Part shown: positions 16,794 through 23,594 of the stretch, in pieces
Numbering within the stretch: position 1 is the first letter of the stretch
Layout of the letters: every line of letters begins with the position of its first letter
Translations under genes and position numbers: made by a program
Assembly (NCBI GenBank): GCA_016783865.1
Contig: JADHVS010000045.1
Coordinates: 1-25,006 of the forward strand
Reading direction: 5' to 3'
DNA length: 25,006 nucleotides
Source of the DNA: Bacteroidales bacterium
GTDB taxonomy: Bacteria; Bacteroidota; Bacteroidia; Bacteroidales; SM23-62
Notes under the pieces: generated by a model
The model's database searches: none
What the model was told of the DNA's origin: nothing
What the model saw: the letters and a program-made list of their open reading frames with translations, nothing else

Positions 16794-19406
16794 CTATTCA
16801 CTTACTACATTCAACTGCACTGATTTCAGATCATTCAGGCTTGATGAGGAGCCGGTATATATTGTGAATGTACCGGGTTCGACGATATATTCCTGTTGTT
16901 CTACATCATAATATTCCAGTTCTTTAGGTCCGATAGAAAATTCAACTTCTGCAGACTCACCTGTTTCAAGGTGGATTCGCTTGAATCCTTTCATTTCTCT
17001 GAGCGGCCTGGTAACCAGGCTTTCATCGTCCCTGATGTAAAGCTGCACCACCTCATCACCGGCCAGATCTCCCGTATTGGTAACGTTTACTTTTACAATA
17101 ACAGGTTCAGAACCATTGATCTCGCTTTTTTCAATGACGGGCTGGCCATATTCAAAGGTTGTATAGCTGAGCCCGTATCCAAATGGATAGAGCGGTTTAC
17201 CTGTGAAATACCTGTAAGTGCGGTTATCCATATTATAATCACTGAAGTCAGGAAGGTCATTCACAGATTTGTAAAATGTCACAGGCAGCCTGCCGGCAGG
17301 GTTGTAATCACCAAATAACACATCAGCAATTGCAGTACCTGCTGCCTGACCCCCGTACCATGCCTGAACAATGGCAGGAACGTTGTCGTTTTCCCAGTTT
17401 ATGGCAACAGCACTGCCACTGAGGAGGACCAGTACGGTTGGTTTATCCAAGGCCATGATCTTTTTAATGAACCCGTGTTGCAGGTCGGGAAGGTCGATGT
17501 CGGTCCTGTCACCACCCTTAAAACCTTCCACTTCGACCCTCATTTCTTCTCCTTCGAGACGGGGTGATAATCCCATAAAGAGCACAACAGCATCAGATTG
17601 GCTGGCGGCTTCAATGGCCCGGGCTTCAAGATCTGTCCTGGGTACAGACCATAACAGTTTCATACTGGCTTCTCCATGATGTTCAAAATAATCGATCTGG
17701 ATCTTATAGGGTTTATTGGCCTCCAGTTCCACAAATTCATATCTTTTCAGAGCATGATGAATGCTATTAAATCTAACCAGCTGTTCATCATCCAGCAGAA
17801 TCGTATATCCATTCATTCCCTCACCTCCCACGGCATAGGTTCCGCTTTCAGGGGGCACGATGTATCCGGTCCATCGGACACTGAAGTCATCATCATCCAG
17901 CCTGCTGTCAGGTGCCTCTTCCCACCAGTAAAAATCTATGTTTTCATCGATCCGTTCAAATACAGGATCCCCTTCAAATTCCTGGTTGCCAAAGTATTGT
18001 CCATTCATTCCGTGTTTTTCCAGGTCTTTTCCCGTGAAAAGAGCAGTACCAGGTACCGGTTCAAGTGTAGGCAAATTGGGTGCATGTTCGCATCCCCGGG
18101 CATAAATGATTTTATCTTTACCGAGTTTATCGATCATTCCCTGCAGGGGTGTGACCGGGTTCACAGGAATGCCGTTGTAATTTGCCAGAAGTACCTCGAC
18201 GTCATTGGCATTGGGACCTATAACAGCAATTTTCCCAAGGTTTTTGGAGAGCGGAAGCAGCTTATTTTCATTTTTCAGGAGCACAATAGATTTTCGTGCA
18301 GTTTTCAAAGCAAGTTCCCTGTGCTGTTCCGAATCAACAGTTTCATAGGGGATATTTGCCCAGGGGACCAATTCATCCGGATCAAACATACCCAATTTCA
18401 TCCTGGCCAGCATCAATCTTTTTACCGATACATCTATTTCTTCCTCCGTAATTTGACCGTTGGCAACAGCCTCCAGTAAAGCAGGGTATGCATCGCCACA
18501 GTTCAGGTCGGTTCCAGATTTCACGGCAAGTGCAGAGGCATCACCGGGACCTTCGGAGACCATATGTCCAGTATAAAAATCCTTGATTGCCCAGCAGTCT
18601 GAAACGATATAACCTTCAAAACCGAGTTCGTTTCTCAGGATTTCTGTTAGCAGGGTGCTGCTTCCACAACATGCCTCTCCCAAATACCTGTTATAGGCGC
18701 ACATGACAGAATACACATTGGCCTCTTCCACGGTCATTTTGAAGTGGGGAAGGTAGGTATCGCGAAAATCACGCTCATATATGACGGCATCGAAAGAGTG
18801 ACGATCAGGTTCCGGACCACTGTGTACGATATAATGTTTCGAGGTAGCTACAGCCTTCAGGTATTTTTCATGATCACCCTGTAAGCCCTTGATAAAAGAA
18901 ACAGCAAGTTTACCTGTCAGGTAAGGATCCTCGCCGTATGTTTCCATTCCCCGGCCCCAGCGGGGATCCCTGAAAATATTAATATTCGGGGTCCAGAATG
19001 TAAGACCCTGGTATATACCTCTTTTTCCAAGCGACTGGTACCGGTGATATTTGGCCCGTGCTTCATCTGATATGGCAGTTGAAATGTCGAACATGAGATC
19101 CTGGTCGAAGGTGGCCGCCATTCCAATGGCCTGAGGAAAAACAGTGGATTTGCCCATCCTGGCTACACCGTGCAGGCACTCATTCCACCAGTTGTATTCC
19201 GGGATTCCCAGCCTGTCGATTGCTGATGCCGTATATTTCATCTGGGAAACCTTCTCTTCAAGGGTCATCCTCGAAACCAGGTCATCTATGCGTTCTTCGA
19301 AAGTCAGGTCCGGATCCTGAAAAGGATATTCATATGTGGTTTTATTGCAACTATTAACATTAAATAGTATGGCGATAAGAATGACCGGAAGAAAGAATTT
19401 TTTCAT
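16794..19406 (-). CDS. GH3 beta-glycosidase lipoprotein with PA14 insert (beta-glucosidase/beta-xylosidase type)
   Basis: An 870-residue protein. The N-terminal signal ends in VNSC, a plausible lipobox with Cys20 lipidated, so it is probably membrane-anchored in the periplasm or at the surface. The GH3 barrel begins near residue 30, with YNWWNECLHGVAR (71-83), RDPRWGRGMETYGEDPYL (146-163), KHY and YIVSDCWA, in which Asp270 is the expected nucleophile. The alpha/beta sandwich domain (about 375 onward) is interrupted by a PA14 domain (about 455-590, with WTGYIVPPESGTYAVGGEG). It resumes with RLEGEEM (616-622, candidate acid/base region), and a fibronectin III-like domain closes the protein (about 755-865). 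The substrate-loop residues resemble the beta-xylosidase branch, but broad beta-glucosidase activity is equally possible. It may supply sugars to the cytoplasmic GH130 route; this is inference. Confidence 0.93.
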   Translation of the reverse strand: MKKFFLPVILIAILFNVNSCNKTTYEYPFQDPDLTFEERIDDLVSRMTLEEKVSQMKYTASAIDRLGIPEYNWWNECLHGVARMGKSTVFPQAIGMAATFDQDLMFDISTAISDEARAKYHRYQSLGKRGIYQGLTFWTPNINIFRDPRWGRGMETYGEDPYLTGKLAVSFIKGLQGDHEKYLKAVATSKHYIVHSGPEPDRHSFDAVIYERDFRDTYLPHFKMTVEEANVYSVMCAYNRYLGEACCGSSTLLTEILRNELGFEGYIVSDCWAIKDFYTGHMVSEGPGDASALAVKSGTDLNCGDAYPALLEAVANGQITEEEIDVSVKRLMLARMKLGMFDPDELVPWANIPYETVDSEQHRELALKTARKSIVLLKNENKLLPLSKNLGKIAVIGPNANDVEVLLANYNGIPVNPVTPLQGMIDKLGKDKIIYARGCEHAPNLPTLEPVPGTALFTGKDLEKHGMNGQYFGNQEFEGDPVFERIDENIDFYWWEEAPDSRLDDDDFSVRWTGYIVPPESGTYAVGGEGMNGYTILLDDEQLVRFNSIHHALKRYEFVELEANKPYKIQIDYFEHHGEASMKLLWSVPRTDLEARAIEAASQSDAVVLFMGLSPRLEGEEMRVEVEGFKGGDRTDIDLPDLQHGFIKKIMALDKPTVLVLLSGSAVAINWENDNVPAIVQAWYGGQAAGTAIADVLFGDYNPAGRLPVTFYKSVNDLPDFSDYNMDNRTYRYFTGKPLYPFGYGLSYTTFEYGQPVIEKSEINGSEPVIVKVNVTNTGDLAGDEVVQLYIRDDESLVTRPLREMKGFKRIHLETGESAEVEFSIGPKELEYYDVEQQEYIVEPGTFTIYTGSSSSLNDLKSVQLNVVSE

Positions 19407-19452
19407 TTATGGGGAATTAATTGAATGGCTAAATATAACAGATATTTCTTGT

Positions 19453-19475
19453 CACTGATCACTGATCACCGATCA
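19453..19475. repeat. Heptamer tandem repeat (CACTGAT unit) overlapping the ppk2 stop
   Basis: CACTGAT, CACTGAT, CACCGAT and a partial CA. The TGA of the minus-strand PPK2 gene (19473-19475) lies in it. It has the same unit and orientation as the array at 1-17, which also overlaps a minus-strand stop, almost 19.5 kb away. Confidence 0.85.
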
Positions 19476-20273
19476 ATATACTTCCGGGACAAAAGTCTGA
19501 TCAGATATGGGTGGCCTGATATATCCTTCTTTGATTATAGGTGGTAATTTGACCTTTTTGTATTTGATCTCTTTATACGGAATCATGGTAAGAAAATGGT
19601 GGATACAGTTCAATCTTGCCCGCCGTTTGTCGTTGGCTTCCACCACATACCAGGGGCATATTTTTGTATCGGTATAGGAAAACATCTCATCCTTTGCACG
19701 GGAGTATTCTACCCATTGGCTTCTTGATTTCAGGTCCATGGGACTGAATTTCCAGTGTTTTGTAGGATCTGCCAGCCTTTCCTTGAACCTTTTTTCCTGT
19801 TCGTCATCACTTACCGAGAACCAATATTTTATGAGGATAATGCCAGAATGGATCAGCATCTCTTCGAAGCGCGGACATGACCTCAGGAAATCCCAGTATT
19901 CATCCTCTGTACAAAATCCCATTACACGTTCTACGCCGGCGCGGTTGTACCAGCTCCGGTCAAATAATGCAATTTCTCCGGCTGCAGGCAGATAAGGGAC
20001 AAATCGCTGAAAATACCACTGTGTCTTTTCTCTTTCTGTTGGTACACCCAGTGCGACCACACGGCAGATACGGGGATTAAGCATCTGGGTAATTCTTTTT
20101 ATTACGCCCCCTTTCCCGGCCGCATCCCGGCCTTCAAAAATAACGACTACTTTAAGGCCTTCTTGTTTTACCCAATCATGCATATGTACAAGGTCAAGCT
20201 GAAGTTTTTCTAACTCATCATAGTAGAATTGCTTATCGAGTCTTTTCTCATTTTTTTCTTTATCGTGGCTCAT
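19473..20273 (-). CDS. ppk2: Polyphosphate kinase 2
   Basis: A 266-residue protein from the ATG at 20273 (MSHDKEKN). The frame can be extended 12 residues upstream only to a TTG at 20309, which lies in a hairpin, so the ATG is preferred. PPK2 enzymes transfer phosphate between polyphosphate and nucleotides. The Walker A-type motif FEGRDAAGKGG (about 46-56) and Walker B/lid segment LFDRSWYNRAGVERVMGF (about 103-120) are both intact, followed by the conserved YWFSVSDDEQEKRF, DPTKHWKFSPMDLKSR and CPWYVVEANDKRRAR segments. One-domain length and these motifs fit class I, usually ADP to ATP or GDP to GTP. It is cytoplasmic. It sits 91 bp from the P1 peptidase gene on the same strand without obvious functional link. 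The stop lies in a heptamer repeat. Confidence 0.95.
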   Translation of the reverse strand: MSHDKEKNEKRLDKQFYYDELEKLQLDLVHMHDWVKQEGLKVVVIFEGRDAAGKGGVIKRITQMLNPRICRVVALGVPTEREKTQWYFQRFVPYLPAAGEIALFDRSWYNRAGVERVMGFCTEDEYWDFLRSCPRFEEMLIHSGIILIKYWFSVSDDEQEKRFKERLADPTKHWKFSPMDLKSRSQWVEYSRAKDEMFSYTDTKICPWYVVEANDKRRARLNCIHHFLTMIPYKEIKYKKVKLPPIIKEGYIRPPISDQTFVPEVY

Positions 20274-20307
20274 GGTTGTGATGTTTAAGGATAGTCTGTT
20301 AAAGAAC

Positions 20308-20327
20308 AATCCGGATATAACCGGATT
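20308..20327. repeat. Short perfect hairpin between P1 peptidase and ppk2
   Basis: A perfect 7-bp stem AATCCGG/CCGGATT with a 6-nt loop (ATATAA). No T-run follows on the minus strand, so it is at best a weak terminator of the peptidase gene or a leader structure for ppk2. Confidence 0.5.
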
Positions 20328-20363
20328 AGTAAAGTTAATAGATGAGAACGAAAAATTCCACTT

Positions 20364-21482
20364 TTATTTAATATTCATCAAATCCAATACAGGTTCAACA
20401 GGAATGGCATCTATCGAGTGTCCCTTATATCCCCTGGTTGTGGTGGCCATAAAAAGGGAATTATAGATGGCTTCCTGAGTGGCTTCTTCAACGGCTTTGA
20501 ATAAGATCGTCATGGCATCATTGGCTAAAAGGTCAGGTATTTTGTTTGTCCGGGTTTCACTACTATGAGGGATAGTGTAAGCAGTAGTGAAGGCGATGGC
20601 ATAGTCGCCCGATCCGTTTGACATATAGGTGGTTGTCCTGCCCATGCCAATAAAAGACCTTTTGGCGAGGCGTTTAAGGTTTCTGCAGTCCAGCGGGGCA
20701 TCCGTGGCAATGACGATCATGCATGATCCATCGCCACGATCATCTTTTGGCAACACGGCCTCTCTGGGGATTTTGGTTCCGTTTAATACCAGATCCCGTC
20801 CAAAATTGGATTGCACCAGCACACCAACAGTGTATTTCCGCCCATTCAGTTCAGGTGTTACACGTGATGAGGTCCCTATACCTCCCTTGAATCCCAGGGC
20901 TGTGGTTCCTGTACCTGCTCCCACACATCCCTCATCGACTTTTCCCGTTTCCGCAGATTGAATGGCATCGATCACATCCTGTTCCGTGACATGCAATCCC
21001 CGGATGTCGTTCAGGTAGTTATCGTTGGTTTCACCAACTACAGGATTTACAGACGTTACTTTTTCGTTCCCGGGTTGCTGCAGCGAATACTTTATTAGAG
21101 CGTTTGCTGCAGTTGGGACGCTCAGTGTATTAGTCAGGATAACAGGTGTCTCGATATTCCCCAATTCTTCCACCTGGGTGTAGCCTGCCAGCTTGCCGTA
21201 ACCATTAAAAACTACAATTGATCCGGGGACCTTATCCTGGTAAATATTCCCTGAATGTGGTAATATCGCCGTAACACCTGTCCTGACTGAATCACCCCGG
21301 ACAAGGGTTTTGTGTCCGACCAATACACCGTCAACATCGGTGATGGCATTGTGGTTTCCGGTTGGCATTTCTCCAAAAGAGATGCCCAGTTCCCTTAACC
21401 TTTTCCGTTCCATATTATTCTGTGAATAAGAGGTTTGCGTAAGGATCAGGGCAACAATAAAGATCAGGTATCTGAGTTGCAT
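20364..21482 (-). CDS. P1-family Ser peptidase (DmpA/BapA-like aminopeptidase), exported
   Basis: A 372-residue protein with signal peptide (about 1-21, ending SYSQ). The body matches the DmpA/beta-peptidyl aminopeptidase family: GNHNAITDVDGVLVGH (42-57), RTGVTAILPH, NTLSVPTAANAL (118-129), GCVGAGTGTTALGFKGGIGTSSR-type Gly-rich segment (185-207), VLVQSNFG (221-228), and RGDGSCMIVIATDAPL. The precursor should self-cleave before Ser253, exposing it as the N-terminal nucleophile. Characterised members hydrolyse D-Ala- or beta-amino-acid-containing peptides or small L-amides. The signal peptide implies a periplasmic location. It is divergent from the DUF4384-type gene and upstream of ppk2 on the minus strand. 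Family assignment is secure; the natural substrate is unknown. Confidence 0.93.
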   Translation of the reverse strand: MQLRYLIFIVALILTQTSYSQNNMERKRLRELGISFGEMPTGNHNAITDVDGVLVGHKTLVRGDSVRTGVTAILPHSGNIYQDKVPGSIVVFNGYGKLAGYTQVEELGNIETPVILTNTLSVPTAANALIKYSLQQPGNEKVTSVNPVVGETNDNYLNDIRGLHVTEQDVIDAIQSAETGKVDEGCVGAGTGTTALGFKGGIGTSSRVTPELNGRKYTVGVLVQSNFGRDLVLNGTKIPREAVLPKDDRGDGSCMIVIATDAPLDCRNLKRLAKRSFIGMGRTTTYMSNGSGDYAIAFTTAYTIPHSSETRTNKIPDLLANDAMTILFKAVEEATQEAIYNSLFMATTTRGYKGHSIDAIPVEPVLDLMNIK

Positions 21483-21819
21483 GCTTTAACATTTTATTGG
21501 TTTCGAATAATTTTTGAAGTTATTTAAAAATCTGATATTTTTCTGTCCCTGTTTGCCTGTTTTAATCTCATAGGTGAACTCTTTATTGCAGCCTGATCTT
21601 ACTCCAGACAAAGTGTAAGCCAAGACAGGATATTATGTATCAACTACTGGTGATGATGGTAATCCGGGAGCAATTGATTCACCATTGATCATATTAACAT
21701 TTCAATATTAGAATGTTACCGCAATCGTATGTTGGTTAATTTTTTAATAAAGGTTTTATAACTTTCCTTGTAACTTTCTCAGGATTGTATTAATTTAGAA
21801 TTAGTAAAATAATCAGGAA
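21483..21819. other. 337-bp divergent intergenic region
   Basis: AT-rich at both ends. It should contain the promoters of the P1 peptidase and of the DUF4384/caspase-like operon. TAACTTTC occurs twice (around 21759 and 21771) and is one base from the TAnnTTTG -7 consensus, but I do not call a promoter. The only recognisable content is a short relic of a beta-helix protein at 21619-21711. Confidence 0.6.
21619..21711 (+). pseudogene. Relic of a DUF1565/parallel beta-helix secreted protein
   Basis: Between a TAA (21616) and a TAG (21709) one frame reads AKTG then YYVSTTGDDGNPGAIDSPL. This is the well-known start of mature DUF1565/right-handed parallel beta-helix proteins (often polysaccharide lyases): YYVS..G.D.NPGT...P. 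There is no start codon, no signal peptide in frame and no downstream helix repeats, so only about 20 residues of a once longer gene survive. The match is too specific for chance but too short to name the enzyme. Confidence 0.65.
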
Positions 21820-22776
21820 TTGAGATCACTTACATGTCTTTTTGTGTTTATTATTTTTTGCGGGGCGGACTGTATTGCCCAAAAATCCGTAAGGACTTCC
21901 GGCCTGGCTCAGGTTGAGCTTACCCGTGATAAAACAAGGGTGGAAGTGGAGAAAGAGGCGGAGGACCTTGCGATTATAAATGCCCTGGAAAGGGCTTTTG
22001 GCAGAGTAATCATGCAGGGCAATGCCACCTATATTAGCAATATAAACACAGGAGAACTAACGGAATCGACATCAGCATTCCATATAATTGCCAATACACT
22101 GGTCAAAGGAGAATGTACGGAGGTTATTAAAAGAGATTTTACAGAAGTCAGAGGTGAGAAGATTGTAAGCGGGGAGAAAAAACCTGTTACAGAAATACGA
22201 TGTGAAATTGTTATCATGGCAAAAGAGATCTCCGCACCACGGATTGAATACACTGCCTTTCCACTGGCCTGCCTGAATATTAATTGCAGGAAAACCAATT
22301 TTGATAACAACGAAGACCTTTATTTTTATTTTAAGAGCCCGGTAAGCGGATATTTAACGATTTTTCTTGATGACGGTAATAATTCCTGCCGTTTGCTGCC
22401 ATATGAAAAGATGCCGGATAAATACGAAAGCGGGATACCCGTAAAGGCCGACATGGAGTATTTCTTTTTTTCAAACGAATCAGGGTATAACTATTTTGTG
22501 GAGGACGGGTCAATCAATAGAGCTTATACGCTGTTTGCAACGAAAGTTCATGAGATGAACCGACTGTTCGTCATTTTCTCGAAAGTACCGCTGAACAAGC
22601 CGGAACTGATTTCCTTACAAAAAGAAAATTTCCTCTCAGATGAAGAAATTGAAACCGGTTATACATTGCCAAAATCCCTGTCATCAGAAAATTTTCAGCG
22701 TTGGCTGAACAAAAACCGGACTTATACAGAAGCAGGAATGCAGGTTGATATAATAGATATAACCATTACCAGATAA
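21820..22776 (+). CDS. Exported DUF4384-type protein upstream of caspase-like gene
   Basis: A 318-residue protein read from a TTG start preceded by AGGA. The first in-frame ATG is about 65 codons later and would remove the signal peptide, so TTG is preferred. The signal (about 1-21) ends CIAQ. Residues 25-135 (LAQVELTRDKTRVEVEKEAEDLAIINALERAFG region) resemble LPP20/FlgT-like modules in which an initial helix packs on a small sheet. Residues 160-260, with DLYFYFKSPVSGYLTIFLDD and LLPYE, match the DUF4384 pattern, a domain often found with caspase-like proteins. It should be periplasmic. It is followed after 28 bp by the DUF5683-like gene and then the caspase-like gene, so it is the first gene of that operon. 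Domain names are by resemblance only; function is unknown. Confidence 0.82.
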   Translation: MRSLTCLFVFIIFCGADCIAQKSVRTSGLAQVELTRDKTRVEVEKEAEDLAIINALERAFGRVIMQGNATYISNINTGELTESTSAFHIIANTLVKGECTEVIKRDFTEVRGEKIVSGEKKPVTEIRCEIVIMAKEISAPRIEYTAFPLACLNINCRKTNFDNNEDLYFYFKSPVSGYLTIFLDDGNNSCRLLPYEKMPDKYESGIPVKADMEYFFFSNESGYNYFVEDGSINRAYTLFATKVHEMNRLFVIFSKVPLNKPELISLQKENFLSDEEIETGYTLPKSLSSENFQRWLNKNRTYTEAGMQVDIIDITITR

Positions 22777-22804
22777 TGCTTCAAATTACTTTACATTGAA
22801 TATT

Positions 22805-23584
22805 ATGAGCTATAAATTTTTTCTAATCATTTTCCTGACTATTATTTTTATAAATAATAATCAATATTCCCAGATCATTGTCGATTCCAGGGTCCGGATA
22901 AATAATATTGACTTCAGTCTCGCCGGGGAAGAGATGATCATCACTTATGACCTGGTAAATACCAAACCGGTTGAAAAATATCAAATAAGTGTCAGCATAT
23001 ATACCATTGCCGGCAAAAAGCTGGATGCAAAATCACTTACAGGCGATGTAGGGGGCGATATTTCTGGTGGATACAATAAGAAAATCATATGGTTGATATC
23101 TGAAGACATTGCTTATCTTGATGATCAGATATATATCGAGATTGAAGCCGTGCACCAGAATCCGCGTATTATCAAACCTACAGGTAAGGGGAAGGCTATG
23201 ATTCTTTCAACCGTATTTCCCGGCTTGGGAAGCTCCAAAACCACGCTTAAGGGCGGACATGTTATGAAAGGTTTTCTGGGTTACGGCTGCATCACCGGAT
23301 TTATCTATTTTAATAACCTTTCTGATAAGTCTTATTCGGATTATCTTAATTCTTCAGTAACATCAGAAAGGGAAGACTTATATACAAAATCACAAAAACA
23401 ACACAAAAATTCGCAATATATGCTGATTGCTGCAGGGGCTGTCTGGTTGTGGGATTATGCAACCGTCTTTGCTGCCCCAAACCGGTCACAGAAAAAAGGC
23501 TTTAAAAGTGAGGTAGTTTACCTGGGGCCTGGTATCAATTCACAATCAAACGCTTTAACTATGTCTGTTGTATTGAATTTTTAA
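22805..23584 (+). CDS. Exported DUF5683-like membrane-associated protein
   Basis: A 259-residue protein from the ATG at 22805; an in-frame TTG at 22796 would add only three residues. The signal peptide or anchor (about 1-23) is very hydrophobic and ends QYSQ. Residues 25-125 form a beta-sandwich-like segment beginning IIVDSRVRINNIDFSL. After GKGKAM comes ILSTVFPGLGSSKTTLKGGHVMKGF, the pattern of the DUF5683 family (VFPGLGQ.Y.G...KG), with two candidate membrane helices (about 150-172 and 205-225) separated by a charged stretch. The C-terminus LTMSVVLNF ends in an aromatic residue, as outer-membrane proteins often do. It lies 28 bp after the DUF4384-type gene and 10 bp before the caspase-like gene, so co-expression is very likely. 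Its role is unknown; it may be a membrane partner of the neighbours. Confidence 0.8.
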   Translation: MSYKFFLIIFLTIIFINNNQYSQIIVDSRVRINNIDFSLAGEEMIITYDLVNTKPVEKYQISVSIYTIAGKKLDAKSLTGDVGGDISGGYNKKIIWLISEDIAYLDDQIYIEIEAVHQNPRIIKPTGKGKAMILSTVFPGLGSSKTTLKGGHVMKGFLGYGCITGFIYFNNLSDKSYSDYLNSSVTSEREDLYTKSQKQHKNSQYMLIAAGAVWLWDYATVFAAPNRSQKKGFKSEVVYLGPGINSQSNALTMSVVLNF

Positions 23585-23594
23585 TCCTATTAAA

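Noticed and set aside
17676..18479. 267-codon plus-strand open frame inside the GH3 gene
   Set aside because: Antisense shadow of a complete GH3 enzyme with intact motifs; no signal, domain or ribosome-binding site.
20274..20309. Upstream TTG start for PPK2
   Set aside because: It would place the start in a hairpin and add a non-conserved hydrophobic leader; the ATG at 20273 is a better fit.
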